From Streptomyces sp. NBC_00554 (lineage in GTDB: Bacteria; Actinomycetota; Actinomycetes; Streptomycetales; Streptomycetaceae): 64,000 bases of DNA. Below are positions 22,909 through 32,145 of the stretch, piece after piece. Location: positions 5,146,001 through 5,210,000 of the forward strand of contig NZ_CP107799.1 of the NCBI RefSeq assembly GCF_041431135.1, written 5' to 3'. Each line of letters opens with the position of its first letter. Within the stretch, counting starts at the first letter, position 1. The position numbers and the translations under genes were made by a program. Below the pieces are notes generated by a model. That model saw only the letters and a list, made by a program, of their open reading frames with translations, was not told the DNA's origin and did no database searches.

Positions 22909-24124
22909 CGGGCTCCTTCGAAGGGCCGGCGGTGGCGGTGGCCCATCGTGTCGCCGGTCCCATCGCGTACGAGGCCGCCAGCATCACAGCGCCGAGCAAC
23001 AGCCAACCCGGCGTTCCCCAGCCCACCAGCAGCGCGGTCAGGACGAGCGGGCCCATCGTGCGGGCCACCGTGACGCCGGTGCCGAAGAAGCCCTGGTACT
23101 CGCCCATGCGGTCGGCCGGTGCGAGGTCGAAGGCCAGCTGCCAGGAACCCGCGGACTGCTGCATCTCGGCGACGACCTGAAGCACCGCGCCCGCCACCAG
23201 CACACCCACCGCGACCCACGGCGAGACACCGGACGACAGGGCGAAGACCGTGCAGGACGCCAGCATGACGAGCCCGGACCGGCGTACCGCGCGTGTGGCG
23301 GACGCCAGGCCCGTGACGCCGCGGGCCATCCGTACCTGGAAGACCATCACCGCGCCCGTGTTGAGCACGAACAGCGCGGAGACCAGCCAGGCGGGCGCCT
23401 CGGTCCGCTCGGTGATCCACAGCGGGATGCCGAGGCTGAGCAGCGGCATCCGCAGCAGCAGCACGGTGTTGAGGAACGTGACCAGCACATAGGGGCGGTC
23501 GCGCAGAACGCCGAGGCCGTGACTCCGCCGTACGACGGCCGACACGGGAGCCACTGACGGCAGCCGCAGCATCAGGGCCGCGCACAGCAGGAAGCTCACC
23601 GCGTCCAGCGCGAACACCCCGAGGTACGCGGCGCGCGTCCCGGCGTGCAGCGCGAGCCCGCCGAGGCCCGCCCCCACCGCCAGACCGGCGTTGAGCGTCG
23701 ACTGCAGATGCGCGAGCAGCCCGGTCCGCTCCCCGGCCGGGACCAGCCCCGCAAGGAGCGCCTGCCGGGCCGCCGCCAGCCCCGACTGCGCGGACGCGTA
23801 CGCGCACGCCGCGAGCACGAAGGGGAGGAAGCCGCGTACGACGAGGAAGGATGCCACCGCCGCCGCGGTCGCCAGGGCGAGCAGCACCGCCGTGCCGCGC
23901 GGCCCCCGCCGGTCGGCCAACCGCCCCAATGGCACACCCACCAGCGAACCGACCGCCCACGCCACGGTCAGCCCCAGCCCCACCCGCCCGGGAGCGAGAC
24001 CGACGACATGCGTGAAGTACAGCGCCGACGTCACGTAGTAGGCGCCGTCGCCGACGGAGTTGGCCAACTGGGCCAGGGCCAGGACACGCTGCGGACCCGC
24101 GGGCGGGACGAGTGAGTTCGTCAT
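22883..24124 (-). CDS. MFS transporter
   Basis: A 413-residue membrane protein with twelve hydrophobic segments in two halves. The MFS motif A equivalent is GRLADRRGPRGTAVLLAL between TM2 and TM3. A central cytoplasmic loop (RSHGLGVLRDRPYV) separates the halves. It resembles drug/proton exporters of the DHA3 type. It is downstream of a MocR-type regulator in the same direction, with a 186-bp gap, so the regulator may control it. Substrate unknown. Confidence 0.9.
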   Translation of the reverse strand: MTNSLVPPAGPQRVLALAQLANSVGDGAYYVTSALYFTHVVGLAPGRVGLGLTVAWAVGSLVGVPLGRLADRRGPRGTAVLLALATAAAVASFLVVRGFLPFVLAACAYASAQSGLAAARQALLAGLVPAGERTGLLAHLQSTLNAGLAVGAGLGGLALHAGTRAAYLGVFALDAVSFLLCAALMLRLPSVAPVSAVVRRSHGLGVLRDRPYVLVTFLNTVLLLRMPLLSLGIPLWITERTEAPAWLVSALFVLNTGAVMVFQVRMARGVTGLASATRAVRRSGLVMLASCTVFALSSGVSPWVAVGVLVAGAVLQVVAEMQQSAGSWQLAFDLAPADRMGEYQGFFGTGVTVARTMGPLVLTALLVGWGTPGWLLLGAVMLAASYAMGPATRWATATAGPSKEPVRRPVPVN

Positions 24125-24207
24125 GAGGCCGACATTAGAAGCGCAGTGGGTCCCTCAACAGGCCCAATCAGAGCGCCAATTCGTGGCCCAATTCAGACGC
24201 CGTCGGA

Positions 24208-24304
24208 GAGGCCGTCAACGGGTCTCAAGACCCCTCCGGTGAGGCCGTCGGCCGGTCTCATGGCCCTCCGGGGAGGCCGTCAGCCGGTGCCAAGGCCCCC
24301 GGAG
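24208..24304. repeat. three degenerate 32-33-bp tandem repeats
   Basis: Units begin GAGGCCGTC at 24208, 24241 and 24273 and continue with a Y-CGG-GTCTCAAG-like core and a CCCTCCGG end. They lie between the end of the MocR gene and the start of the MFS gene, within the MFS leader. The function, if any, could be a multi-copy regulator-binding site or a hairpin array. Confidence 0.7.
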
Positions 24305-24310
24305 AAGGCA

Positions 24311-25690
24311 TCAGCTGCCCCCCCCCAGCACCCGCCCCAACGCCTCCAACGCCTCTGGATAAACCCGCTCCCTCGGCGTCCCGTACCCGACGACCAGCCC
24401 CTGCGTCCGGCCGCCGTCGCCCGGCGTGTGCCAGTGCTCCCCGAGATGCCCGACCGCGAGCCCTTCCTCCGCCGCTCGCGCCAAGGTCTCGGCCTCGTCC
24501 GGCACTTCCACCAGCGCGTGCAGTCCCGCCGCGATCCCTCGTACGCTCTGCCGCGCCCCCAGCCGGCCGAGGAGCTGGTCCCTGCGTCGGCGGTACCGCA
24601 GACGGCACGCGCGTACGTGCCGGTCGTACGCGTGGCTGTTGATCATCTCGGCGAGGGCCAACTGCCCGATGGACTCGGTGTGATGGTCGCTGTGCAGCTT
24701 GGCGTCGGCCACCGCGTCGACCAGGTGCGGTGGCAGCACCATCCAGCCCAGGCGCAGCGCGGGCCCGAGCGTCTTGGAGGCCGTGCCCAGGTACGCGACC
24801 TGCCCCGGTGCCATCCCCTGGAGGGCGCCGACCGGCTGCCTGTCGTAGCGGAACTCCCCGTCGTAGTCGTCCTCGACGATCAGCCCGCCACGCTCGCGTG
24901 CCCAGTCGGTGAGCGCCCGCCGCCGCTCGGGGTGCAGCGTGACGCCGGTCGGATACTGGTGCGCGGGCGTGACGACGACCGCGTCCGCCTTGACGGAGGC
25001 CAACTGACCCGCACAGGCGCCACGTTCGTCGACCGGCAGCGGCACCACTCTCCCGCCGCCCCGCCGCACCACGTCCCGGTGGAACGGCAGCCCGGGGTCC
25101 TCCATGGCGACCGTCCCGCCGTCCAGCACGCGCGCGAGGAGCGCGAGCCCCTGCACGTACCCCGAGGTGATCACGATCCGCTCGGGCGGCGCGAGCACGC
25201 CCCGGGCCCGGCCCAAGTACCCGGACAACGCCGTCCGCAGCTCGATGCGGCCGCGCGGATCGCCGTAGTCGTACGCCAAGGAGGGCGCCGTCGCGATCGC
25301 GCGCCGCAGCGCCCGCAGCCAGGCCGCCGCCGGGAACGTTCCGACGTCCGGGCTGCCGGGGCGCAGATCGAAAAGAGGTGCACGCGCGCGTGGAGCCCCG
25401 GCAGCCGCCGACACCCCGTCCAGGGGCAGCGCCGCCACGTCGGTGCCCGAACCCTGCCGGGCGGTCAGGTACCCCTCGGCGATCAGCTGGTCGTACGCCG
25501 CCTTCGCCGTCCCCCGGGAAACGCCCAGCTCGGCCGCGAGCCGCCGGGTCGCGGGCAGCCGGGTGCCCGGCGCGAGCCGCCCGTCGCGCACGGCGTCACG
25601 CAGCGCCCGTTCGAGCCCCGTTCTGCGCCCCGCGCCCGCATCGGGCTCCAGATGCAGGTCCACACCGACACCGGACCAGAAGTCATCCAC
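24311..25690 (-). CDS. MocR/PdxR-like regulator (GntR HTH fused to aminotransferase domain)
   Basis: A 459-residue protein. The N-terminal GntR winged helix (about 20-85) shows LERALRDAVRDGRLAPGTRL and LAAELGVSRGTAKAAYDQL. A class I aminotransferase-like domain with PLP sites follows: Asn/Tyr region VVVTPAHQYPTGVTL, Asp in IVEDDYDGEFRYD, and the PLP lysine in LGTASKTLGPALRLGW. MocR proteins usually control vitamin B6, GABA or taurine genes, often the adjacent gene; here the downstream MFS transporter is the nearest target. The start is GTG 25688-25690 (MDDFWSGVGVDLHL); in-frame ATGs up to 25750 would add 20 residues. Confidence 0.92.
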   Translation of the reverse strand: MDDFWSGVGVDLHLEPDAGAGRRTGLERALRDAVRDGRLAPGTRLPATRRLAAELGVSRGTAKAAYDQLIAEGYLTARQGSGTDVAALPLDGVSAAAGAPRARAPLFDLRPGSPDVGTFPAAAWLRALRRAIATAPSLAYDYGDPRGRIELRTALSGYLGRARGVLAPPERIVITSGYVQGLALLARVLDGGTVAMEDPGLPFHRDVVRRGGGRVVPLPVDERGACAGQLASVKADAVVVTPAHQYPTGVTLHPERRRALTDWARERGGLIVEDDYDGEFRYDRQPVGALQGMAPGQVAYLGTASKTLGPALRLGWMVLPPHLVDAVADAKLHSDHHTESIGQLALAEMINSHAYDRHVRACRLRYRRRRDQLLGRLGARQSVRGIAAGLHALVEVPDEAETLARAAEEGLAVGHLGEHWHTPGDGGRTQGLVVGYGTPRERVYPEALEALGRVLGGGS

Positions 25691-25792
25691 GAAAAGCCGC
25701 CCCCTAGGCACGTGAATGGCCGGGCACCGCAAGAGGTACCCGGCCATCAATCTCGTATCAGCCCCTGAAAAGCACTGTCTCAGGGAACCCCT

Positions 25793-27253
25793 TCAGCCCT
25801 TCAGGGCGGCCATCCACGCCTCGACCTCGTCGGAGCGCCGCGGCAGCCCGTCCGACAGGTTCCGGTTCCCGTCCTCGGTCACCAGGATGTCGTCCTCGAT
25901 GCGCACCCCGATGCCGCGGTACTCCTCCGGCACCGTCAGGTCGTCCGCCTGGAAGTACAGGCCGGGCTCGACGGTCAGGCACATGCCCGGTTCCAGCGTG
26001 CCCTGCACATACGTCTCGGTCCGCGCGGCCGCGCAGTCGTGGACGTCCATGCCGAGCATGTGGCCGGTGCCGTGCAGGGTCCAGCGGCGCTGGAGGCCCA
26101 GCTCCAGGACGCGCTCGACCGGGCCCTCGACGAGGCCCCACTCGACGAGCTTCTCGGCCAGCACGCGCTGCGCGGCGTCGTGGAAGTCGCGGTACTTGGC
26201 GCCCGGCTGCACGGCCGCGATACCGGCCTCCTGGGCCTCGTACACGGCGTCGTAGATCTTCTTCTGGATCTCCGTGTACGTGCCGTTGACGGGCAGCGTG
26301 CGCGTGACGTCGGCGGTGTAGAGCGTGTGCGTCTCGACGCCGGCGTCCAGCAGGAGCAGGTCGCCGGAGCGGACCGGACCGTCGTTGCGCACCCAGTGCA
26401 GCGTGCACGCGTGCGGCCCGGAGGCGCAGATCGAGCCGTACCCGATGTCGTTGCCCTCGACCCGCGCGCGCAGGAAGAAGGTGCCCTCGATGTAGCGCTC
26501 GCTGGTCGCCTCGGCCTTGTCGAGGACCTTCACGACGTCCTCGAAGCCACGCACGGTCGAGTCGACGGCCTTCTGGAGCTCACCGGCCTCGAACTCGTCC
26601 TTCACCAGCCGGGCCTCCGACAGGAAGACCCGCAGCTCCTCGTCGCGCTCGGCGGTCACCTTGTCGGTGAGCGCCGCCTCGACGCCGGCGTCGTAGCCGC
26701 GTACGACCCGGACCGGACCGGTGGCCTCGCGCAGCGCGTCGGCGAGCTCGCGGACGTCCGAGGCGGGGATGCCGTACAGCTGCCCGGCCTCCGTCAGGGA
26801 GTGGCGGCGGCCGACCCACAGCTCGCCCTGGCCGCTGAGCCAGAACTCGCCGTTCTCACGGTCGGAGCGCGGCAGCAGGTAAATGGTCGCCTTGTGCCCG
26901 TCAGTGGTCGGCTCCAGGACCAGGACGCCGTCCTCGGTCAGGTTGCCGGTGAGATACGCGTACTCGACCGAGGCGCGGAAGGGGTACTCGGTGTCGTTCG
27001 AGCGGGTCTTCAGGTTGCCCGCGGGAACCACCAGGCGCTCGCCCGGGAAGCGCGCGGAGAGCGCGGCACGCCGGGTGGCGGTGTACTCGGCCTGCGCGAT
27101 CGGCTCCAGGCCGTGCAGCTCCGTGTCGGCCCAGCCGGACTTCATGCTCTCGGCCAGCTCGTCGGACACGCCCGGGTACAGGCCGTTCTTGCGCTGCTTG
27201 ATCGGCTCTTCGGGAGTCTCGTCCGGGGTCTCCGGATTGAGCTCGTCCGCCAC
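25793..27253 (-). CDS. pepP: Xaa-Pro aminopeptidase (aminopeptidase P)
   Basis: A 486-residue M24B peptidase that removes an N-terminal residue before proline. The N-terminal creatinase-like domain (about 50-220) includes DTEYPFRASVEYAYLTG. The catalytic pita-bread domain has all ligands: DLLLLDAGVETHTLYTADV (two Asp), GTGHMLGMDVHD (His), LTVEPGLYF and GVRIEDDILVT (two Glu). The Arg/His pocket for proline specificity seems complete. The N-terminal 45 residues are an acidic tail. The ATG at 27251-27253 has TAGGAGGCA upstream. Cytoplasmic, single gene. Confidence 0.95.
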   Translation of the reverse strand: MADELNPETPDETPEEPIKQRKNGLYPGVSDELAESMKSGWADTELHGLEPIAQAEYTATRRAALSARFPGERLVVPAGNLKTRSNDTEYPFRASVEYAYLTGNLTEDGVLVLEPTTDGHKATIYLLPRSDRENGEFWLSGQGELWVGRRHSLTEAGQLYGIPASDVRELADALREATGPVRVVRGYDAGVEAALTDKVTAERDEELRVFLSEARLVKDEFEAGELQKAVDSTVRGFEDVVKVLDKAEATSERYIEGTFFLRARVEGNDIGYGSICASGPHACTLHWVRNDGPVRSGDLLLLDAGVETHTLYTADVTRTLPVNGTYTEIQKKIYDAVYEAQEAGIAAVQPGAKYRDFHDAAQRVLAEKLVEWGLVEGPVERVLELGLQRRWTLHGTGHMLGMDVHDCAAARTETYVQGTLEPGMCLTVEPGLYFQADDLTVPEEYRGIGVRIEDDILVTEDGNRNLSDGLPRRSDEVEAWMAALKG

Positions 27254-27352
27254 GGTCTGCCTCCTAGATACGACTTTGGACCCCCACCATCGTACGGTCG
27301 TACTGAAGGGGGTCCAGAGCCGGAAGACCTGTTACGCGGGGCGCGTGGCCAC

Positions 27353-28873
27353 TCACTCGAAGCGCGCCGCCAGGAGTACGACGTCCTCCTCGGAGTCCGC
27401 CGAGTCCAGCCCGTCCGGCAGCACACTCCGTAGTACGTGATCGGCGAGCGCGCCGGGATCGTCGCGCACCGTCTTCGGAACGCTCGCCGCCGCCGCGTGC
27501 AGCCGCGCGAAGGCGCGGTCCATGGGGTCGCCGGTGCGGTGCAGCAAGCCGTCCGTGTACAGGAGGACGGTCTCCCCGGGTTCGGCGGTCAGCTCGACGC
27601 TCGGCGCCTCCCAGCAGGCGAGCATGCCCAGGGGCGCCGACAGGGAGGTCTCCACGAACTCCGTGCGCCGCGGGCCGATCACCAGGGGCGGGCTGTGTCC
27701 GGCCCCGGCGAGCGTGATCTTGCGCAGCGCGGGCTCGCAGTACGCGAAGAGAGCGGTCGCGGAGCGGGCCGGCTCGGTGAGCCGCATCAGCAGTTCGAGG
27801 TCGGAGAGGACGGCGACGGGGTCCTCGCCCTCCATGACCGCGTACGCCCGCAGGGACGCTCTCAGCCGGCCCATCGCGGCCATCGCGCTGGGCCCGGACC
27901 CGGTGACGGAGCCGACCGCGAGGCCGAGCGCGGCGTCGGGCAGCGGCAGCGCGTCGTACCAGTCGCCGCCGCCGCGCGGACCGGTGCGGTGCCGGGCAGC
28001 CAGCTGGACGCCGGAGACCCGGGGCAGCCGTGAGGGAAGCAGCTCCTCGGAGACCGTCGCGAGGCACGCGCGCGTGCGCTCCAGTTCCAGCAGCCGTGCC
28101 AGGTGCTCGGTCGCGTGCCGGGCGTACCGGCCGATGAGGTGGCGCTGGCGCTCGACCGGTTCGGCGGGCTCGTCGTAGAGCCATACGGCGGCGCCCAGGC
28201 GGCCCGCGGCGTCCGTGGACAGGGGCAGCGCGTAGCTCGCGGCATAGCCGAGCTGTGCGGCCACCTCGCGGTGGCGGGGGTCGAGACCGTCCTCGGAGAA
28301 CAGGTCGGGCTGGGTGATCTCCGCCTCGCCGCCGGGCAGTCCGGCCGCCGTGTCGAGGAGCTTCCCGTACGCCATGCAGCTGCGCGGAATCGTCTCGATG
28401 TGGCCGAGATCGGCCCGCGCGAGGCCCAGGCCGATCGTGGTGTCGGGGCCGAGTCCGTCGCCCGGTTCCATGACGACGAGACCGCGCCGGGCGCCCACCA
28501 GGGCGGCTCCGGCGCGCAGCAGCTCCTCGAGTGCGTCGCTCAGTGTCGCGGTGCGCGCCAGGCGCTCGGTGAGCTCGTGGAGCGTGGTCAGATCGGAGAC
28601 CAGTCCCGCGAGACGATCTTGGAGATCGGCCCCGGGGCCGGTGGAAGAGGTGGCCGAAGGGGTAACCGTGACAGCGGACGTCGGCGCGACAGTGTGTGCG
28701 GGCGAGGGAACCGTGGAGTCGATTCCAGCCACTTTCGGAAGGTGAGGGGCGCTCATGGCGTCCGGCTTTCCGACCGGTGCGTATTGCTCAATAGCATCGC
28801 AAACCCCCATGTCGTTCTGCGCCGCAAGCAGTGTCTCCACATGTACACGCACTCGTGAGGGGATGTCCAGCAT
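27353..28873 (-). CDS. PP2C/SpoIIE-type serine phosphatase with GAF domain
   Basis: A 506-residue signalling protein. A GAF domain covers about residues 90-260 and begins LTTLHELTERLARTATLSDAL. The PP2C/SpoIIE domain covers about 280-505, with the metal-binding motif GGDWYDALPL, SVTGSGPSAMAAMGRLR, LAGAGHSPP and LLYTDGLLHR. One usual metal site, GDV.GHG, reads GSVTGSG, so the first metal Asp is replaced by Ser and one metal may be lost. The start is ATG 28871-28873 (MLDIPSRVRVHVETLL); the frame is open upstream to 28999. Phosphatases of this type control anti-sigma/anti-anti-sigma switches. Confidence 0.9.
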   Translation of the reverse strand: MLDIPSRVRVHVETLLAAQNDMGVCDAIEQYAPVGKPDAMSAPHLPKVAGIDSTVPSPAHTVAPTSAVTVTPSATSSTGPGADLQDRLAGLVSDLTTLHELTERLARTATLSDALEELLRAGAALVGARRGLVVMEPGDGLGPDTTIGLGLARADLGHIETIPRSCMAYGKLLDTAAGLPGGEAEITQPDLFSEDGLDPRHREVAAQLGYAASYALPLSTDAAGRLGAAVWLYDEPAEPVERQRHLIGRYARHATEHLARLLELERTRACLATVSEELLPSRLPRVSGVQLAARHRTGPRGGGDWYDALPLPDAALGLAVGSVTGSGPSAMAAMGRLRASLRAYAVMEGEDPVAVLSDLELLMRLTEPARSATALFAYCEPALRKITLAGAGHSPPLVIGPRRTEFVETSLSAPLGMLACWEAPSVELTAEPGETVLLYTDGLLHRTGDPMDRAFARLHAAAASVPKTVRDDPGALADHVLRSVLPDGLDSADSEEDVVLLAARFE

Positions 28874-29355
28874 TGTCCTGCCGGGATTCCTGGTGTCCGT
28901 GAGACCGGCGGTAACCCTTGCGCGAAAGTAAAGTTGGCCTAAAACTGACTCGGGTAACGGCTTGTTGAGGTCGACTGGCCTAGTTCGACGGAGCGTCACA
29001 GCGGTTGTGATGGGTACGTACTCGGTGAAGGCCAGGGGTGGTTGCGATTCGCCCGGAACCTGGCGACGGACCCGGGCGTCTTAACCACCGACGACCGTGC
29101 CCCATCCTCCCGTGGCGGAGGCGGCTAGAAGTACACGGGACGGCAAAACGCCAGGCGCCGCCACCCCACGCCATGCCCATGCTTTAGGCACACGCAGTAT
29201 GGACGCGGACGCAGCCCAAGGCTCGGCCCATAGGGGTTCCCCTTGTTTCCAGCAAGGGTGTGATGCGCCAGCAGGTACGCACGGTGAAGTGATCGACACA
29301 TGATGTGAGTGGTCCACAGTGTTGCCAGGCGTGCAACGGAAAGGAACGAGCGCTC
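28874..29355. other. 482-bp intergenic region between divergent genes
   Basis: No credible gene is seen. It holds the promoters of the PP2C gene (minus) and the primase-domain gene (plus). Small hairpins are present near 29092-29112 and 29236-29254, and a DnaA-box-like TGGTCCACA lies at 29310-29318. No tRNA, riboswitch or known small RNA was recognised. Confidence 0.5.
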
Positions 29356-30021
29356 ATGCGCGAGATCCTCGGAAGGCGACGCAGGCTCCTGTCCAGGCGA
29401 AACAACGGGAGGCCTGAGATGCTCAAGTCCGCCCTGACCTTCGCGACCGAATGGCAGTGGCCCGTACTCCCGGGTGTGGCATCGGACCCGCAGGGGCGCG
29501 CCCGCTGCGGATGCCCCGACCCGGAATGCACGGTGCCCGGCGCCCACCCCTTCGACCCCGGCCTCCTCGCGGCCACCACCGACGAGCGCATGGTGCGCTG
29601 GTGGTGGACCAACCGGCCGACGGCACCGATCGTGCTGGCCACCGGCGAGCAGGCCCCCTGCGCGGTGAGCCTGCCCGCCCTCGCGGCGGCCCGCGCGCTC
29701 GCCGCCCTCGACCGCCAGGGCATGCGCCTGGGCCCGGTCGTCGCGGCTCCCACGCGATGGGCGATCCTCGTCGCGCCGTACTCCCTGGAGCAGCTCGGCG
29801 AGCTGCTGTACGCCAAGGACTACGTCCCCGGCTCGCTCCGCTTCCACGGAGAGGGCGGCTACATCGCGCTGCCTCCGTCGGAGACGGGGCAGGGCCAGAT
29901 CCGCTGGGAACGCGCACCACTGCCCGGCTCGGCCGCGCCCTGGGTGCCCGATGTGGAGGCCGTGGTGGACGCGGTGGTCGAGGCCCTCACTCGTACGGGT
30001 GTGAGCGCGCCCGAGTTGTAG
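29356..30021 (+). CDS. bifunctional primase/polymerase N-terminal domain-like protein
   Basis: A 221-residue soluble protein resembling the N-terminal part of DNA primase/polymerase (PF09250) proteins. It has ALTFATEWQWPVLPGV, a Cys-rich loop CGCPDPECTVPGAHPF typical of the family, MVRWWWTNRPTAPIVLATG, and GGYIALPPSE near the C-terminus. The catalytic Asp pair of active prim-pols (DxD) is not obvious, so it may be a non-catalytic relative. It stands alone with no helicase domain. The start is ATG 29356-29358 (MREILGRRRRLLS) with GGAAAGGA upstream. I recall this protein as conserved across Streptomyces with no known role. Confidence 0.75.
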   Translation: MREILGRRRRLLSRRNNGRPEMLKSALTFATEWQWPVLPGVASDPQGRARCGCPDPECTVPGAHPFDPGLLAATTDERMVRWWWTNRPTAPIVLATGEQAPCAVSLPALAAARALAALDRQGMRLGPVVAAPTRWAILVAPYSLEQLGELLYAKDYVPGSLRFHGEGGYIALPPSETGQGQIRWERAPLPGSAAPWVPDVEAVVDAVVEALTRTGVSAPEL

Positions 30022-30077
30022 GGGTGTCGGGCGCGCGGCGAACCGGGCGCCCGCCCACGGTCGTTATCTTCAGCCTC

Positions 30078-30707
30078 ATGAACCTTCGCCTGCTCGCACT
30101 CGCGGGCGTAGTGGCGGTCACGGTGGCACTTCCACTGGCCGTGGCATCCGCGGGACCCGTCGGAGATGCGGATCCCGCGGATGTACGTGCGTCCGGGCGC
30201 TCTCAGGACTCCGGGCACTCCCAACACTCCGAAGACGCCGGACTCTCCGACGGCGCGGGACATTCCGCGGGCTCCGCAGACTCCACAGACTCCGCGGACT
30301 CGGAGGACGGCAACGACAAGGGGCCTGCCGCCGACCCCGCGCGGTCGCCCCTGCTGCTCGGCCTCGGTCTCGCCACCGCCGCCCGCTGCGGCCCCGAACT
30401 CTCCTCGCCCGACGGCATCGAGGCGCAGACCTGCGTCCTGACGCAGGGTGAGGAGACCTGGGCGCGTACGTACTACCGCAACGCGACCGGTGACGAGCTG
30501 AGTTCCGTACTGAGCCTCATGGAACCGGGGGGCCGCACGGTGCTGATGCGCTGCGCGGTGGGCGCGGAGGACGACCCCGGGGCGTGCGAGACGCCGAGGG
30601 GGCGTACGACGGGGGATGTGGGGGCGTACGCGGCGGTCGCGGAGTTCGCGAAGGGCGGCGAGGACGGGCCGCTGCTGCTGCGGTCGGGGAGCAACTCGGC
30701 GCCGTAA
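30078..30707 (+). CDS. secreted or membrane-anchored hypothetical protein
   Basis: A 209-residue protein with an N-terminal signal segment (LLALAGVVAVTVALPLAVASA). A Ser/Asp/Gly/His-rich low-complexity stretch of about 55 residues follows (SGHSQHSEDAGL, SADSTDSADSEDGND), coded by repeated ga-ctc-cg runs. A folded part (about 95-209) has three or four Cys (ATAARCGPELS, AQTCVLTQGEETWARTYY, LMRCAVGAEDDPGACE) suggesting disulphides. The family is not recognised. It begins 56 bp after the primase-domain gene. Confidence 0.72.
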   Translation: MNLRLLALAGVVAVTVALPLAVASAGPVGDADPADVRASGRSQDSGHSQHSEDAGLSDGAGHSAGSADSTDSADSEDGNDKGPAADPARSPLLLGLGLATAARCGPELSSPDGIEAQTCVLTQGEETWARTYYRNATGDELSSVLSLMEPGGRTVLMRCAVGAEDDPGACETPRGRTTGDVGAYAAVAEFAKGGEDGPLLLRSGSNSAP

Positions 30708-30748
30708 CAAGGCGGTTGGCGCTGTCCCGGACTCCGCACATGAAAAGA

Positions 30749-30786
30749 CCCGGTTGCTGGCGACGGGGGATGCACCAGCAACCGGG
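30749..30786 (-). terminator. strong hairpin terminator
   Basis: A 12-bp perfect stem CCCGGTTGCTGG / CCAGCAACCGGG (30749-30760 and 30775-30786). Read on the minus strand it is followed by TCTTTTC, so it best fits termination of the minus-strand SEC-C gene; it may also stop the convergent plus-strand gene. Confidence 0.75.
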
Positions 30787-30940
30787 CTACTCGAACGGTA
30801 ACAAGAGATCGGCGGTTCGCAAATTCGGTCTTGGCTATTCGGACACGAATTCACCGGTCAGTACGGGGAGTTGTGACAGGAGTCACCCATCTGGTGAGTC
30901 CTGACCAGCTGACCGGTCGGTCAGTTTCCCTTCCTGTGCG

Positions 30941-31930
30941 TCAGCTGAGCGTCACCTGTCGGTTGGTGAGGCCGCCGCGTGCCCTGCGCTCGTCCGTGGT
31001 GAGTGGTGCGTCCGTGGCCAGGGCGGTGGTGAGGCGCTCGGCGAAGGTGGCCGCCGGCTTCTCGATGTCGTCCGCCGTGACGCCTGTCGGCAGGTCCCAG
31101 ACGGGCACGGTGAGCCCGTGTGCACGGAAGGAGCCGACCAGGCGGGTGCCCTCGCCGAGGCTCGACTGCCCGGCAGCGTGCAGCCGCGCGAGCGCGTCCA
31201 GAAGCCGCTCCTCCGGGTAGGGCATGACCCAGCGCAGATGGTTCTTGTCGGGGGTCTCGCACCAGTAGGCGGCATCGACGCCGGAGAGCTTCACGGTCGG
31301 GATGGCGGCGGCGTTGGCCCGCTCCAGGGAGGCGGTCACCTCCGGCGTCGCGTTCTCCGCGTCCGGGACCCAGAACTCGAAACCCGGGTGCACAACTGGC
31401 TCGAACGCGCCTTCGGGGTCGAGGAGATCCTGGAGTCGGGGACCGTCGGCCGGGGCGCGGCGGCCCTCGACCGGGGTGCCGGGCTTCGCGGCCAGCGCGC
31501 GCTGGAGGGTGTCGGCGAGGTCGCGGCTGATGTCGCCGGAGGCCGTGTCGTTCTGCAGGCCGATCAGGACCGAGCCGTCGTCGCGGCGCAGCGCGGGCCA
31601 CGCCATCGGCAGGACGGTGGCGAGCGTGACCGAGGGAACGCCCTCCGGCAGGCTCTCCCTGAGCTTCAGCTCGACGGTCGCGGCGGGCACCAGCTCGCGG
31701 AGCGCGACCCAGTCGCCCTCGCCCGCCAGGCCTTCGAAGGGGCGATGCACCAGCTCGGTCGCGGCGTGTGCGGCGGCCCGGCCGTGACAGGCCTTGTAGC
31801 GGCGGCCACTGCCGCAGGGGCAGGGTTCGCGAGCGCCGACAACCGGGAAGTGTCCATCAGCGCCTCCGGCACGGGCACCATCTTTCAGCTGAGGCTGCTT
31901 GGCCTTCGTCTGCGGTCGCTTCTTGGCCAT
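30941..31930 (-). CDS. SEC-C motif protein (DUF5926 family)
   Basis: A 329-residue soluble protein. The basic N-terminus (MAKKRPQTKAKQPQLKDG) precedes a SEC-C zinc motif, PCPCGSGRRYKACHG, near residues 36-51; the same motif in SecA binds zinc and ribosomes or SecB. The rest (about 60-329) is the DUF5926 domain with LPMAWPALRRDDG, FEFWVPDAENATPEV and RWVMPYPEERLLDALARL. Function unknown; a ribosome-linked or protein-folding role can only be guessed from the zinc motif. The start is ATG 31928-31930 with GAGACAG upstream; a longer open frame upstream is not coding-like. Confidence 0.87.
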   Translation of the reverse strand: MAKKRPQTKAKQPQLKDGARAGGADGHFPVVGAREPCPCGSGRRYKACHGRAAAHAATELVHRPFEGLAGEGDWVALRELVPAATVELKLRESLPEGVPSVTLATVLPMAWPALRRDDGSVLIGLQNDTASGDISRDLADTLQRALAAKPGTPVEGRRAPADGPRLQDLLDPEGAFEPVVHPGFEFWVPDAENATPEVTASLERANAAAIPTVKLSGVDAAYWCETPDKNHLRWVMPYPEERLLDALARLHAAGQSSLGEGTRLVGSFRAHGLTVPVWDLPTGVTADDIEKPAATFAERLTTALATDAPLTTDERRARGGLTNRQVTLS

Positions 31931-32079
31931 CGTGGCTGTCTCCCGGTTACGGCTCGTCTCGTACGGGCGCGAGCCTAGCCGTTTGTACGGGGGCTGACGG
32001 GACCCTGTGGACAACGCACCGAGTCGTCCCGGAAGCGGCGCTTCAGCATGCGTATGCGCCTGTCCGCGTCGCAGACACC

Positions 32080-32145
32080 TCAATCCATGCCGTCGTCGGC
32101 TCAGCAGTCCATGCCGTCTTCGGCTCAGTCCATGTCGTCGAAGGC
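32080..32145. repeat. three tandem 21/24-bp repeats across a stop codon
   Basis: Units at 32080-32100, 32101-32124 and 32125-32145. On the minus strand each encodes a variant of A-(F/E/D)-D-(D/G)-M-D followed by a stop. The first unit is the true C-terminus (DAFDDMD) of the ATPase gene; the other two continue in frame after the stop. Confidence 0.85.

Noticed and set aside
28874..29355. Riboswitch or structured RNA in the gap between the PP2C and primase-domain genes
   Set aside because: Only short, isolated hairpins; no conserved riboswitch core recognised by eye.
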